From the NCBI GenBank assembly GCA_025362165.1, contig JANYHY010000772.1, positions 1 to 16,550 on the forward strand: a DNA stretch of 16,550 nt, written 5' to 3'. This stretch comes from Myxococcales bacterium (GTDB lineage Bacteria; Myxococcota_A; Polyangia; Polyangiales; Polyangiaceae). This document shows positions 6,364 through 13,574 of this stretch, in pieces. The notes below the pieces were generated by a model. It was not told where the DNA came from. It did not search any database and was given only the letters and a program-made list of their open reading frames with translations. Both the position numbers and the translations under genes were made by a program. The first letter of the stretch is position 1. Each line of letters starts with the position of its first letter.

Positions 6364-7538
6364 AGCTGGGCGAAGCGACCGCTGCGGAATGCGGCTTCGA
6401 GGAGCTGATCGACGCGACGCGCGAGCTCGGGCGCGCGGGGATCGGGTGAGGCGCCGAGCGCGCTCTTGATCTCGTTGAGCGCCTTGAGCTGGCTGAAGAG
6501 CTGCACGTCCCCCAGCCCGCTCGCCCCCGTGAGCACCTGGCGCACGCGATCGATCTCCGCGGCGAGCGCCTCGATACCGACGCCCGCGGCGCCCACGCGG
6601 CGCGCGTTGGGGTGATCGCGATAGTGCGCCTCGAGCACGGGCGCGACGATCGCCTCGAGGATCGCGGCTTGATCCTCGTTGTTCCAGATGTGCTTGAGCA
6701 CGAAGAAATCGCTCGCGTCTGGCTGCGCGCGGCCGTCGAGGAACGCGCTCGCGCTGAACAGCTTCAAGAGCTTCACGACCCGGCGATCGCTGAGCGTCAC
6801 GCCCTCTGCGCGGATCTGAAAGACGAGGCCTTTGTACTGCGAGAAGAAGTCCTCGGAGAACTTCATGGTCTGCGCGGCTTGCTTGTGCAGATGCGCGATC
6901 TCTTTGGCGCTCGCGAGCGCTTGTACGGGCGCGTCCGTCATACCCATGACCTCGTTGGCGAGGCCCTTCTGCAAGAGATCTTGGAAGTGATACGCGTCGA
7001 GGTTCTCGCTGCGAATGCGCAAGAGGAAGCGATCGAAGATCGCGGTGAGCGTCTCGTCGCTCGGCACCTCGTTCGAAGCGCCGAAGCACGACAAAATAGG
7101 GCACTTCAGCACCTGACCGCCGCTCGTGTACCTGCGCTCGTTGAGGAGCGTGAGCAGCGAGTTCAGGATCGCGGAGTTGCTCTTGAAGACCTCGTCCAAA
7201 AAGACGATCTCGGAGTCGGGGAGCATCCCCTCCGTGCGGCGGACGTACTTGCCTTCGCGGAACTGCTGGATGTCGACGGGCCCGAAGATCTCGTTCGGCT
7301 CGGTGAAGCGCGTGAGCAAGTACTCGAAGTACTTCGCCTGAATGAGCTTCGCGAACGTGCGGATGAGCGCGCTCTTCGCGGTGCCTGGCGGTCCGATCAA
7401 GACGGCGTGCTCACCCGCGACGGTCGCGATCAACAGGAGGCGAATGACCTCGTCCTTGCCTAGAAAATGTGACTCGAGCGTCTGAGCGATCTGCGCGAGG
7501 CGCGTCGTCAGCGGGTAAGCTTGGACCTGATTGGTCAT
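6360..7538 (-). CDS. RavA-type MoxR AAA+ ATPase
   Basis: The 392-residue protein has Walker A GPPGTAKS (49-56), Walker B IVFLDEVFKS (111-120), the NSLLTLLNERRY segment (126-137), sensor-1 GASNE (153-157) and DRFLLR with the likely arginine finger (169-174). An insert and a C-terminal helical region follow. The NSAILNSLLTLLNERRY signature and FTEPNEIFGPVDI (78-90) put it in the RavA branch of MoxR ATPases, which act as chaperone-like remodelers. Such proteins usually pair with a VWA-domain partner (ViaA), and none is seen here. The ATG at 7538 has no visible ribosome site and lies 12 nt after the stop of the hydrolase gene, so it is probably translated from the shared operon message. Its 3' end overlaps tsaB by 4 nt. 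Confidence 0.94.
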   Translation of the reverse strand: MTNQVQAYPLTTRLAQIAQTLESHFLGKDEVIRLLLIATVAGEHAVLIGPPGTAKSALIRTFAKLIQAKYFEYLLTRFTEPNEIFGPVDIQQFREGKYVRRTEGMLPDSEIVFLDEVFKSNSAILNSLLTLLNERRYTSGGQVLKCPILSCFGASNEVPSDETLTAIFDRFLLRIRSENLDAYHFQDLLQKGLANEVMGMTDAPVQALASAKEIAHLHKQAAQTMKFSEDFFSQYKGLVFQIRAEGVTLSDRRVVKLLKLFSASAFLDGRAQPDASDFFVLKHIWNNEDQAAILEAIVAPVLEAHYRDHPNARRVGAAGVGIEALAAEIDRVRQVLTGASGLGDVQLFSQLKALNEIKSALGASPDPRAPELARRVDQLLEAAFRSGRFAQL

Positions 7539-7550
7539 GCGCGCGCGACG

Positions 7551-8486
7551 TTAGCCCAAGCGCGCGTGCGTGTCAGTGAGGCGCATCCCCTTTTCGACGA
7601 GCTCCTGGATGCCTCGCTGCGCCAGCTCAGCGAAATTCAGCGCCGGCACGGGGCTCATCGCGTCGCCGATGATGACGACCTTGGAGGCGAGCGCGCGATC
7701 GATGCTCTCGATCTTGGTCATGAGGTCGCGCAGCGTGGAGAGCACGCAGTGAGACTTGGCCTGACCGAACACGTAGACCTCGTCGTGCGTCATCAGAAGC
7801 TCGAACAGCCGCTCGTCGAAGGCGCCTAGCGAGCGATCTCCGATCTTGGTTACTTCTGGAGAGAGCGCCGAGTAGCTCTCCGTCAGTGGCTCCTCACCCT
7901 TCTGCACGAACACCGTCTCGGTGTCGCGCGCGATGGCGTGGAACATCGACAGCTCCATCATTGGAGGCACGAGCGCGTGAGAGATTCCGCCGAGCATGCC
8001 GTGGTAGGGCCAAATCGTGAGTGTGTACTTGCCGCCTTGCTCGAGCAGGCGGACGTACTCTTCGCTTTCGCTTGAAAAGCGCGTCGCGCGCCATTGGCCA
8101 GCCTTCACTTCCGCGTAGGTGATGGGTGTGAGCGGCGCCGGGTTGGCCCCGTTGGCGTCCACCCACCACGACGGGTGGAAGATCTGGAACACGCGGTGCG
8201 TGTCCAAAGAGAACGCGAGCGTGGTGATGCGATCGAGATTCCCGTACAAAAAAGCCAGCGCGCGCGCGTTGTCCTCCACGGCGCCAGGGACGAAGAGGCT
8301 CGCGCCTGGTGTGCAGAAAGCGACCTGCACGTCGATCCCAAACACGGCGACCTTCTTCGTATCGGCCAAGGACGGGCGCACCTTGCTCGACCTTGCCCAC
8401 GTGCGCGCTTCGCTTGAAACGACTTGCGCACGCTCCACATAGAGATCGGACACATCTGTAGGACGAACGAAGCTGGGGATTGTCAT
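7551..8486 (-). CDS. Nicotinamidase-like cysteine hydrolase (isochorismatase superfamily)
   Basis: The 311-residue protein has the catalytic triad of the family at D52 (VFGIDVQVAFC), K196 (FVQKGEEP) and C247 (GQAKSHCVLST). Metal ligands of nicotinamidase type are D95, H97 and H104 (SLDTHRVFQIFHPSWW). IWPYHGMLGG (158-167) matches the 'WP.H...G' turn of nicotinamidases. Together with the adjoining pncB this makes nicotinamide deamidation to nicotinate the best guess. The protein is about 100 residues longer than PncA of E. coli, with an N-terminal extension of about 45 residues and a longer middle section, so another amide substrate is possible. The ATG at 8486 overlaps the pncB stop as ATGA, and a purine-rich GAGGAGAGGAGAG lies just upstream as ribosome site. 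Confidence 0.85.
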   Translation of the reverse strand: MTIPSFVRPTDVSDLYVERAQVVSSEARTWARSSKVRPSLADTKKVAVFGIDVQVAFCTPGASLFVPGAVEDNARALAFLYGNLDRITTLAFSLDTHRVFQIFHPSWWVDANGANPAPLTPITYAEVKAGQWRATRFSSESEEYVRLLEQGGKYTLTIWPYHGMLGGISHALVPPMMELSMFHAIARDTETVFVQKGEEPLTESYSALSPEVTKIGDRSLGAFDERLFELLMTHDEVYVFGQAKSHCVLSTLRDLMTKIESIDRALASKVVIIGDAMSPVPALNFAELAQRGIQELVEKGMRLTDTHARLG

Positions 8487-9877
8487 GACGCTCTCCTCTC
8501 CTCGCAAGCGCGCTCGAGCTCGAGCGTCGCCGGGCTGCGCTCCACCGAGACCTCCGCTGATCCAGACAGGTCTACGATGCGATCGGAGCTCGACAGCAGC
8601 TCGTATCCGACGCGCACGGGCTCTCCCTCTTGCGCGATGATGCCGAGCGATCCCTGCCCGCTCTCGCGACGCCAAACGACTGGTTTTCCAGGCACGCTGC
8701 GCTTGCTCGGCACGGAGAACTTCATCACGGGCAAACCGTCCGTCTCCGTGAGTTTGTAGACCGCAGCGACACGATCACGCGTGAGCTCCCCGCGCGCGAC
8801 GAGCGAGCCGCCATAGCCGTAGAAGACGTCTGCGCGATCGATGCCGAGCCGCTCACGCACCGCTTCCATCTCACGCGTGCGCGCCACGTCGTAGCCGTCC
8901 TCCAGGATGTGCACAGGCGACAATCCGCGCGCTCGCCCTGCCTCGTGGACGCGCGTCATCTGCTCGATCTGATCGCCGGAGTCGTAGCGAACGGAGTCCC
9001 TGCGCTTCGGGTTCTGCTCGATGAGCGCGAGGGCCGCGGGGATGCCCGAGCCGATCGCGTCGAACGTATCGAGCAAGTAGCTCGAGCGGGCCGGTCTGCG
9101 ATCACGCATCGCGCGGAACGCCTCGAGGTCGGAGCCGTAGCGCTGCACATGCTCGTGCCCCATCGTACCGATGGGAGACATGCCGAGCGCGCGCGCCCCA
9201 GCGACGTTGCTCGTACGAAGGATGCCGGCCTCTTTCACCGCTTCGAGCGCGACCAAGTGCTGCTCGAAGCAGCTCGCCGAGCGGAGCCCTACTTCGAAGA
9301 CGCGCTCTGCGCCGGCCGTCTCGCACAGCTCGCGCGCTCGTGACCTCACCTCCGCGAAGTAAGCCTCACCATCGACGCGGACCGGCGGCATCTGCACGCC
9401 CACGGCGTCCAGCGTCTCGGCGACGATGTCTCGCTCTCGCTTGCAAGAGACCACCGCGACCGCGCGCGCGAGCGCCGCTGGATCTCGCCTCGCGAGCGTA
9501 GCGATCTGGATTCGATAATTGAGCTGCAACAGCAGCGGCTCCAGCCAAGACACGAGGGCCGAGGGCCCCGTCACCGACAGGACCGGCTCGAGCGGCAAGA
9601 ACCACGAGCCCTTCGGGAGCGCGCACGTTCGTACGGCACCTGCAGCGATCGCGGCCTTGAACCCCGCGCCCATCTCGTAGTCCACGCTCGTCAGGTACTC
9701 GTCATCGCCTGGCGCGAGAGTGGGCAACATCCCCGCGACCAGCGCGGGGACGTCTACGGGCAGGAGCTGAGGACCACCCCTGCGGTGCGCGTAATAGAAG
9801 GTCTCCTGTCGCAGCGGCCAACCGGCCTCTGCCATGCTGAGCTTGTATCCGTCGGTCGCGAGCAGCGAAGGTCTCAT
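8483..9877 (-). CDS. pncB: Nicotinate phosphoribosyltransferase
   Basis: The 464-residue enzyme joins nicotinate and PRPP to give NaMN, the entry step of the Preiss-Handler NAD salvage route. Motifs seen are ATDGYKLSM (7-15) at the N-terminus, EVGLRSA (195-201), RTSNVAGARALG (221-232), GTMGHEHVQ (237-245) with H241 as the candidate phosphorylated His, LLDTFD (268-273), RYDSGDQ (297-303), FYGYGGSL (352-359) and KLTETDGLPVMKFS (375-388). The length is normal for the family. The start at 9877 is an ATG with AGAGG 4 nt before it; a longer frame from TTG at 9910 would run into the upstream repeats and is less likely. It is the first gene of the operon and overlaps the hydrolase gene by 4 nt (ATGA). 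Confidence 0.94.
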   Translation of the reverse strand: MRPSLLATDGYKLSMAEAGWPLRQETFYYAHRRGGPQLLPVDVPALVAGMLPTLAPGDDEYLTSVDYEMGAGFKAAIAAGAVRTCALPKGSWFLPLEPVLSVTGPSALVSWLEPLLLQLNYRIQIATLARRDPAALARAVAVVSCKRERDIVAETLDAVGVQMPPVRVDGEAYFAEVRSRARELCETAGAERVFEVGLRSASCFEQHLVALEAVKEAGILRTSNVAGARALGMSPIGTMGHEHVQRYGSDLEAFRAMRDRRPARSSYLLDTFDAIGSGIPAALALIEQNPKRRDSVRYDSGDQIEQMTRVHEAGRARGLSPVHILEDGYDVARTREMEAVRERLGIDRADVFYGYGGSLVARGELTRDRVAAVYKLTETDGLPVMKFSVPSKRSVPGKPVVWRRESGQGSLGIIAQEGEPVRVGYELLSSSDRIVDLSGSAEVSVERSPATLELERACEERRAS

Positions 9878-10005
9878 CGGGCCTCTGTTTGGAAGGTGTG
9901 CGTGACACAAAGAGTTGTCAAGACTCTAATTGCGTCACTTAGACTCTTTATCGTTGATTCGGCCATGACTCGCGCTTCATCGGAGAACGAGGGTATCGTC
10001 CAGGC
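9878..10005. promoter_or_regulatory. Divergent control region between pncB and a small plus-strand gene
   Basis: This 128-nt region holds TTGACA on the minus strand (9922-9917), a possible -35 box for pncB, though I see no good -10 at 16-18 nt. Short repeats overlap it: TGACA (9903-9907) with TGTCA (9916-9920), AAAGAGT (9909-9915) with ACTCTTT (9943-9949), and AGACTCT twice (9921-9927, 9941-9947). They could be operators for NAD-responsive control. No known operator consensus is matched with confidence. Confidence 0.45.
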
Positions 10006-10251
10006 GTGGAGCCCGCCAAGTCGACTCGACTGGACATCGTACGGACAGCCCTCGACGACATCGTCACGAGGCTAGCCGAGGCTCAACTCACCGAAGCGGT
10101 CCGCGATCTGCGGCGCCAAGCTGCGCGCTACGAGCGCATCGTCCAGGAGTGGCAGACCACAGCGCCGACGGAAGACGAACGTGCGCTCATCATGGGAGAG
10201 GTCTTGGAGCTCAACATGGCCGTGATCAAGCTCGGTCAGGAGACTCCGTAG
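10006..10251 (+). CDS. Small helical protein of unknown function
   Basis: The 81-residue frame starts with GTG and reads like coiled helices: STRLDIVRTALDDIVTRLAE, LTEAVRDLRRQAARYERIVQEW, and DERALIMGEVLELNMAVIKLG. Acidic and basic residues are balanced and leucines recur at heptad-like spacing, unlike the Arg-rich shadow frames around it. There is no signal peptide and no known motif. The ribosome site is poor (GAGGG about 14 nt upstream). It diverges from pncB and precedes another unrecognised gene. It could be a small oligomeric or partner-binding protein. I do not recognise the family. Confidence 0.5.
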   Translation: MEPAKSTRLDIVRTALDDIVTRLAEAQLTEAVRDLRRQAARYERIVQEWQTTAPTEDERALIMGEVLELNMAVIKLGQETP

Positions 10252-10409
10252 CGCGCTCTGCCTGGATCCGAAGACCTCCACCGTTGGCTGTTTCGTGGCT
10301 AGTGCGTGGAGGCTTTCAGCTAGAAACAAGGTCAAACGCGCGTGTTTCACGACGGCACGCCGCGTGCTTTAGGTATGTACAGGTAGGATAACTCTTGAGG
10401 GAGCAAACA

Positions 10410-10844
10410 ATGGTCGATCTCCGTACGTGGCTCGCTGACATGCTCGTTCCGCTTCGTCGTTCGGCGAGTCAGCGCGAGGTCATGGTGCTCTCGGGCGAAC
10501 ATCGCGTCGAGACCCGGCGCTCGATCATCACGATCCGCGATGGTGTCGTCATCGACTGCGAGGACCGAGCGGACGGCGAGCCGACCACACAGAGCCTGCT
10601 CGGCATGACGCTCGCGGGGTGGGTGACGACATGTGGCGCGGATCGCGTCATCTCGAACGAGTGGCGTCCGAACGCGCGAGCGCTCTTGTGGTCCAACTCG
10701 CGCTCGGCAGTTGCCGTGACCTCATCGTCCTTCGCGTTCATTCCTCTCGCCCGCACCTCGAGCGGGCATCGTGACCGCGCGCCTTCGCTCATCCCGCTGG
10801 CGCCGCAGTCGATGACGCGCGTCGACCTCGCGACTGCTGTTTGA
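10410..10844 (+). CDS. Unrecognised 144-residue protein
   Basis: The ATG at 10410 is preceded by GAGGGAG with a 6-nt gap, a good ribosome site that is better than the in-frame TTG at 10395. The protein begins MVDLRTWLADMLVPLRR and has a beta-rich middle (EVMVLSGEHRVETRRSIITI, RDGVVIDCE). The C-terminal third is rich in Ser, Ala, Arg and Thr and looks less ordered. No signal peptide, membrane segment or catalytic motif is visible. It lies 39 nt before the M1 aminopeptidase gene on the same strand, so the two may share a message. I do not recognise the family. Confidence 0.6.
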   Translation: MVDLRTWLADMLVPLRRSASQREVMVLSGEHRVETRRSIITIRDGVVIDCEDRADGEPTTQSLLGMTLAGWVTTCGADRVISNEWRPNARALLWSNSRSAVAVTSSSFAFIPLARTSSGHRDRAPSLIPLAPQSMTRVDLATAV

Positions 10845-10883
10845 GGGCTTGAACGCGAGCGGCGTCGCGACGATAGTCTCGCG

Positions 10884-13571
10884 ATGCGAAGTCGCCTCGC
10901 TCTGGCCGCGTTGCTCGTTTGGTCCTGCTCGCCTGCCGCGGAGCCGACTCCTGCCGTGCGACCTCCGTTGCTGCCCGCGCTGCCTGTCGCGGAGGCGATG
11001 CCTGCGCCGGCGGCGCGACTTTCTGGTGACGTGCTTCCACAGCGTTACGCTCTGGAGCTCGATGTCGATCCGCGCAAGACCACGTTCACGGGCAAGGTCA
11101 CGATCCTCGTGGACGTGCACAAGCCGACATCGCATGTCGTGATCCATGCGCGAGGACCGCGGGTGATCACGGCGACGATCACCTCGGGAGCGACGACCGT
11201 GGATGCGTCCGTGACCACGCGATCCACGCCAGCCGCGCACGAGCCAGACGAGCTCGTGCTCTCTGTGCCCCACCCCCTCGCGGTAGGAGCAGCCACCATC
11301 ACGATCATGTACGAAGCCCCGTTCGCGGACACGCTGAGCGGGCTCTACCGAGTGAAGGAGGGTGGCCTTGACTATGCGTTCACGCAGTTCGAGTCGACCG
11401 ATGCGCGACGCGCTTTTCCGTGCTTCGACGAGCCTGGCTTCAAGACGGCGTTCGATGTGACCATTCGCGTACCCGCGGGGATGAAGGCCGTCTCGAACGC
11501 GAAGGAGACCTCACGCGTGGACGACGCGGGCGCGACCACCTTCCATTTCGCGACGACTCCGCCCCTGCCGACTTATCTCGTCGCGTTCGCGATCGGCGAC
11601 CTCGAGATCGTCGCAGGTCAGACCTCGCCCACGCCGATCCGCCTGGTGACGACCAAAGGCAAGTCCGCGCTTGGCGCCGGCGCGCTCGAGGTCACGACGA
11701 AGCTCCTTTCCATCCTCGAGGCTTATTTCGGCATCAAGTATCCGTACGACAAGCTGGACGTGGTGGCGGTGCCGAACTTCGGCGCGGGCGCGATGGAGAA
11801 CGCTGGGCTCGTCACGTTTCGCGAGGAGCTGCTCTTGCTGGGCAGCAAACCTTCCGTCCGCGCGCGACGCGCCGAGGCGAGCGTGATCGCGCACGAGCTC
11901 GCGCACCAATGGTTCGGCGACCTCGTCACCATGGCGTGGTGGGATGACATCTGGCTCAACGAGGGCTTCGCGACTTGGATGCAGACCAAGGCGATGGCTG
12001 ACTTCGACCATGATTTTCGAGGAGACGAAGAGGCGACGGTCTCCGCCGAGCGAGTCAAAGACGCGGACGGCCTCGCGAGCGCGCGGGCGATTCGACAGCC
12101 CGTCGCTTCCAGCGAGGAGGCGATGGAGTCTTTCGACGGCATCACCTACCAGAAGGGCGCGGCGGTGCTCCGCATGCTCGAGCACTTCGCTGGAAAGGAA
12201 GCCTTCCAGGCGGGCGTGCGCGATTACTTGACGAGTCATGCGTTTAAGAACGCCGTCGCGAATGACCTCCTCGTCGCGCTCGCAAAATCGTCGAACAGCC
12301 CTGAATTACCGGCGATCGCGTCGACGTTCCTTGACCAGCCTGGCGTGCCGGTGATCGAGCAGAAGGGGGTCTGCACGGAGGCGAAGGGGCAGTGGTCGTT
12401 GACCGTGACGCAGGCGCGAGCGTGGAGACCGATCGGAGGAACGACGAGCGAAGACGCGCGCTGGCGGCTGCCTGTCTGCTCCGGAACTCTGCTGCGGGTG
12501 GACGCGAGCTCCGACTGCGGCGTACTCGAGGCGCGACAATCGGTAGTTCGCGCTGGCGCCGGCAACTGCCCGGCGTCGATCAACGAGGGCGCCTTCGCGT
12601 ACGCGCGCACGTCGTTGACACCGCAAGCGATCGCCGATCTCGCGAAGGGCTTCGACGGCAGCAAGGGCGACGCTTCGGATCGAATCGCGTTCTTGGCAAA
12701 CCTGTGGTCCGACGTGCGGAGCGGGCACCAGGACGTTGGCGTGTTGATGAAGACGCTCCCTGCGTTCGACCACGACACGAGCCGCGCCGTGGTGGAGGAG
12801 CTGCTCGCCATCCTCTACAGCGCGCGGGACGCTCTCGTGGAGGACGACGCGAAGAAGGCGTTTCGCGCGTACGCGCTCGCGCGCCTCATGCCGCACAAAC
12901 TCCGGCTCCTCAAGGCCCCGGCGGACGAGGAGTCTGCGCTGCTCGGCAGGAGCGTATCGTACGCGCTCGTCGAGCTCGCGGAGGATGCGCCCTCGATCAA
13001 AGAGGAAGAGACGGTCGCAAGAGCATGGCTCGCCGATCCCCGCAGCGCAGATCAAGATCGCGCGCAAGTCGCAGTCGAGCTGTTGGGCAGGCACGCGACG
13101 ACCGCGGACGTCGACGCGTTACGCAAGCTTGTGCTCTCTGCCGACACACCTCCTCAAGATCGAGTCGCTGCGCTCCGTGGCGCGATGGCCTCGGCGGACC
13201 CTGCGATGATGAAGTCCGCGCTCGACTGGGCGCTCGCGAACGTGAAGCTGCAAGACTATCGATACGTGTTCGACGCCGCATACGCGCACCACGACAGCAA
13301 GCCGACGGTCCTCGGGTGGGTGATGGATCACTACGCTGGGCTGCGCGCCAAGCTGCCGGGCCCGATGGGTCGCGGGCTCGCGGGAAACATTGGTGTAGTA
13401 TGCACACAATCGGAGCTCGATCGCGCGAAGGCGTTCTTCGAGCCGAAGCTGGGCGAGCTGGAGGGAGCGAACAGGATCTTCGCGCAGTCCGTGGAGACCG
13501 CAAGCCTGTGTGTGGCGCTGCGAACCGCGCAGGCGGGCGCGATGACCAAAGCGCTCAACGTGAAAAAGTAG
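10884..13571 (+). CDS. M1-family zinc aminopeptidase, probable lipoprotein
   Basis: The 895-residue protein starts with MRSRLALAALLVWSC, a short signal with a possible lipobox cysteine at 15 (the Trp at -2 is unusual), and a Pro/Ala-rich linker. The M1 beta-saddle domain follows (about 50-240), with FPCFDEP at 178-184. The exopeptidase motif GAMEN is at 302-306, the zinc site HELAH at 337-341 with the third ligand E360 in NEGFA, and the transition-state Tyr is probably Y422 in ITYQKG. The C-terminal 350 residues are helical repeats of ERAP1-like type. All catalytic residues are present, so it should remove N-terminal amino acids from peptides, probably in the periplasm or at the cell surface. 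Leu477 is read from a rare TTA codon (12306-12308). There is no clear ribosome site before the ATG. It ends 3 nt before the convergent TSP3-protein gene. Confidence 0.95.
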   Translation: MRSRLALAALLVWSCSPAAEPTPAVRPPLLPALPVAEAMPAPAARLSGDVLPQRYALELDVDPRKTTFTGKVTILVDVHKPTSHVVIHARGPRVITATITSGATTVDASVTTRSTPAAHEPDELVLSVPHPLAVGAATITIMYEAPFADTLSGLYRVKEGGLDYAFTQFESTDARRAFPCFDEPGFKTAFDVTIRVPAGMKAVSNAKETSRVDDAGATTFHFATTPPLPTYLVAFAIGDLEIVAGQTSPTPIRLVTTKGKSALGAGALEVTTKLLSILEAYFGIKYPYDKLDVVAVPNFGAGAMENAGLVTFREELLLLGSKPSVRARRAEASVIAHELAHQWFGDLVTMAWWDDIWLNEGFATWMQTKAMADFDHDFRGDEEATVSAERVKDADGLASARAIRQPVASSEEAMESFDGITYQKGAAVLRMLEHFAGKEAFQAGVRDYLTSHAFKNAVANDLLVALAKSSNSPELPAIASTFLDQPGVPVIEQKGVCTEAKGQWSLTVTQARAWRPIGGTTSEDARWRLPVCSGTLLRVDASSDCGVLEARQSVVRAGAGNCPASINEGAFAYARTSLTPQAIADLAKGFDGSKGDASDRIAFLANLWSDVRSGHQDVGVLMKTLPAFDHDTSRAVVEELLAILYSARDALVEDDAKKAFRAYALARLMPHKLRLLKAPADEESALLGRSVSYALVELAEDAPSIKEEETVARAWLADPRSADQDRAQVAVELLGRHATTADVDALRKLVLSADTPPQDRVAALRGAMASADPAMMKSALDWALANVKLQDYRYVFDAAYAHHDSKPTVLGWVMDHYAGLRAKLPGPMGRGLAGNIGVVCTQSELDRAKAFFEPKLGELEGANRIFAQSVETASLCVALRTAQAGAMTKALNVKK

Positions 13572-13574
13572 TCA

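Noticed and set aside
9878..10005. Riboswitch upstream of pncB
   Set aside because: The leader from the possible promoter to the ATG is too short for a known NAD-related riboswitch, and I saw no matching stem arrangement.
9785..10075. Plus-strand frame covering the pncB 5' end and its control region
   Set aside because: It overlaps the pncB start and its repeats, and the product has no coherent protein character.
10275..10312. Stem-loop CCTCCAC...GTGGAGG after the 81-residue gene, considered as a terminator
   Set aside because: The loop is over 20 nt and no T-run follows, so it is weak evidence for a terminator. It may be chance.
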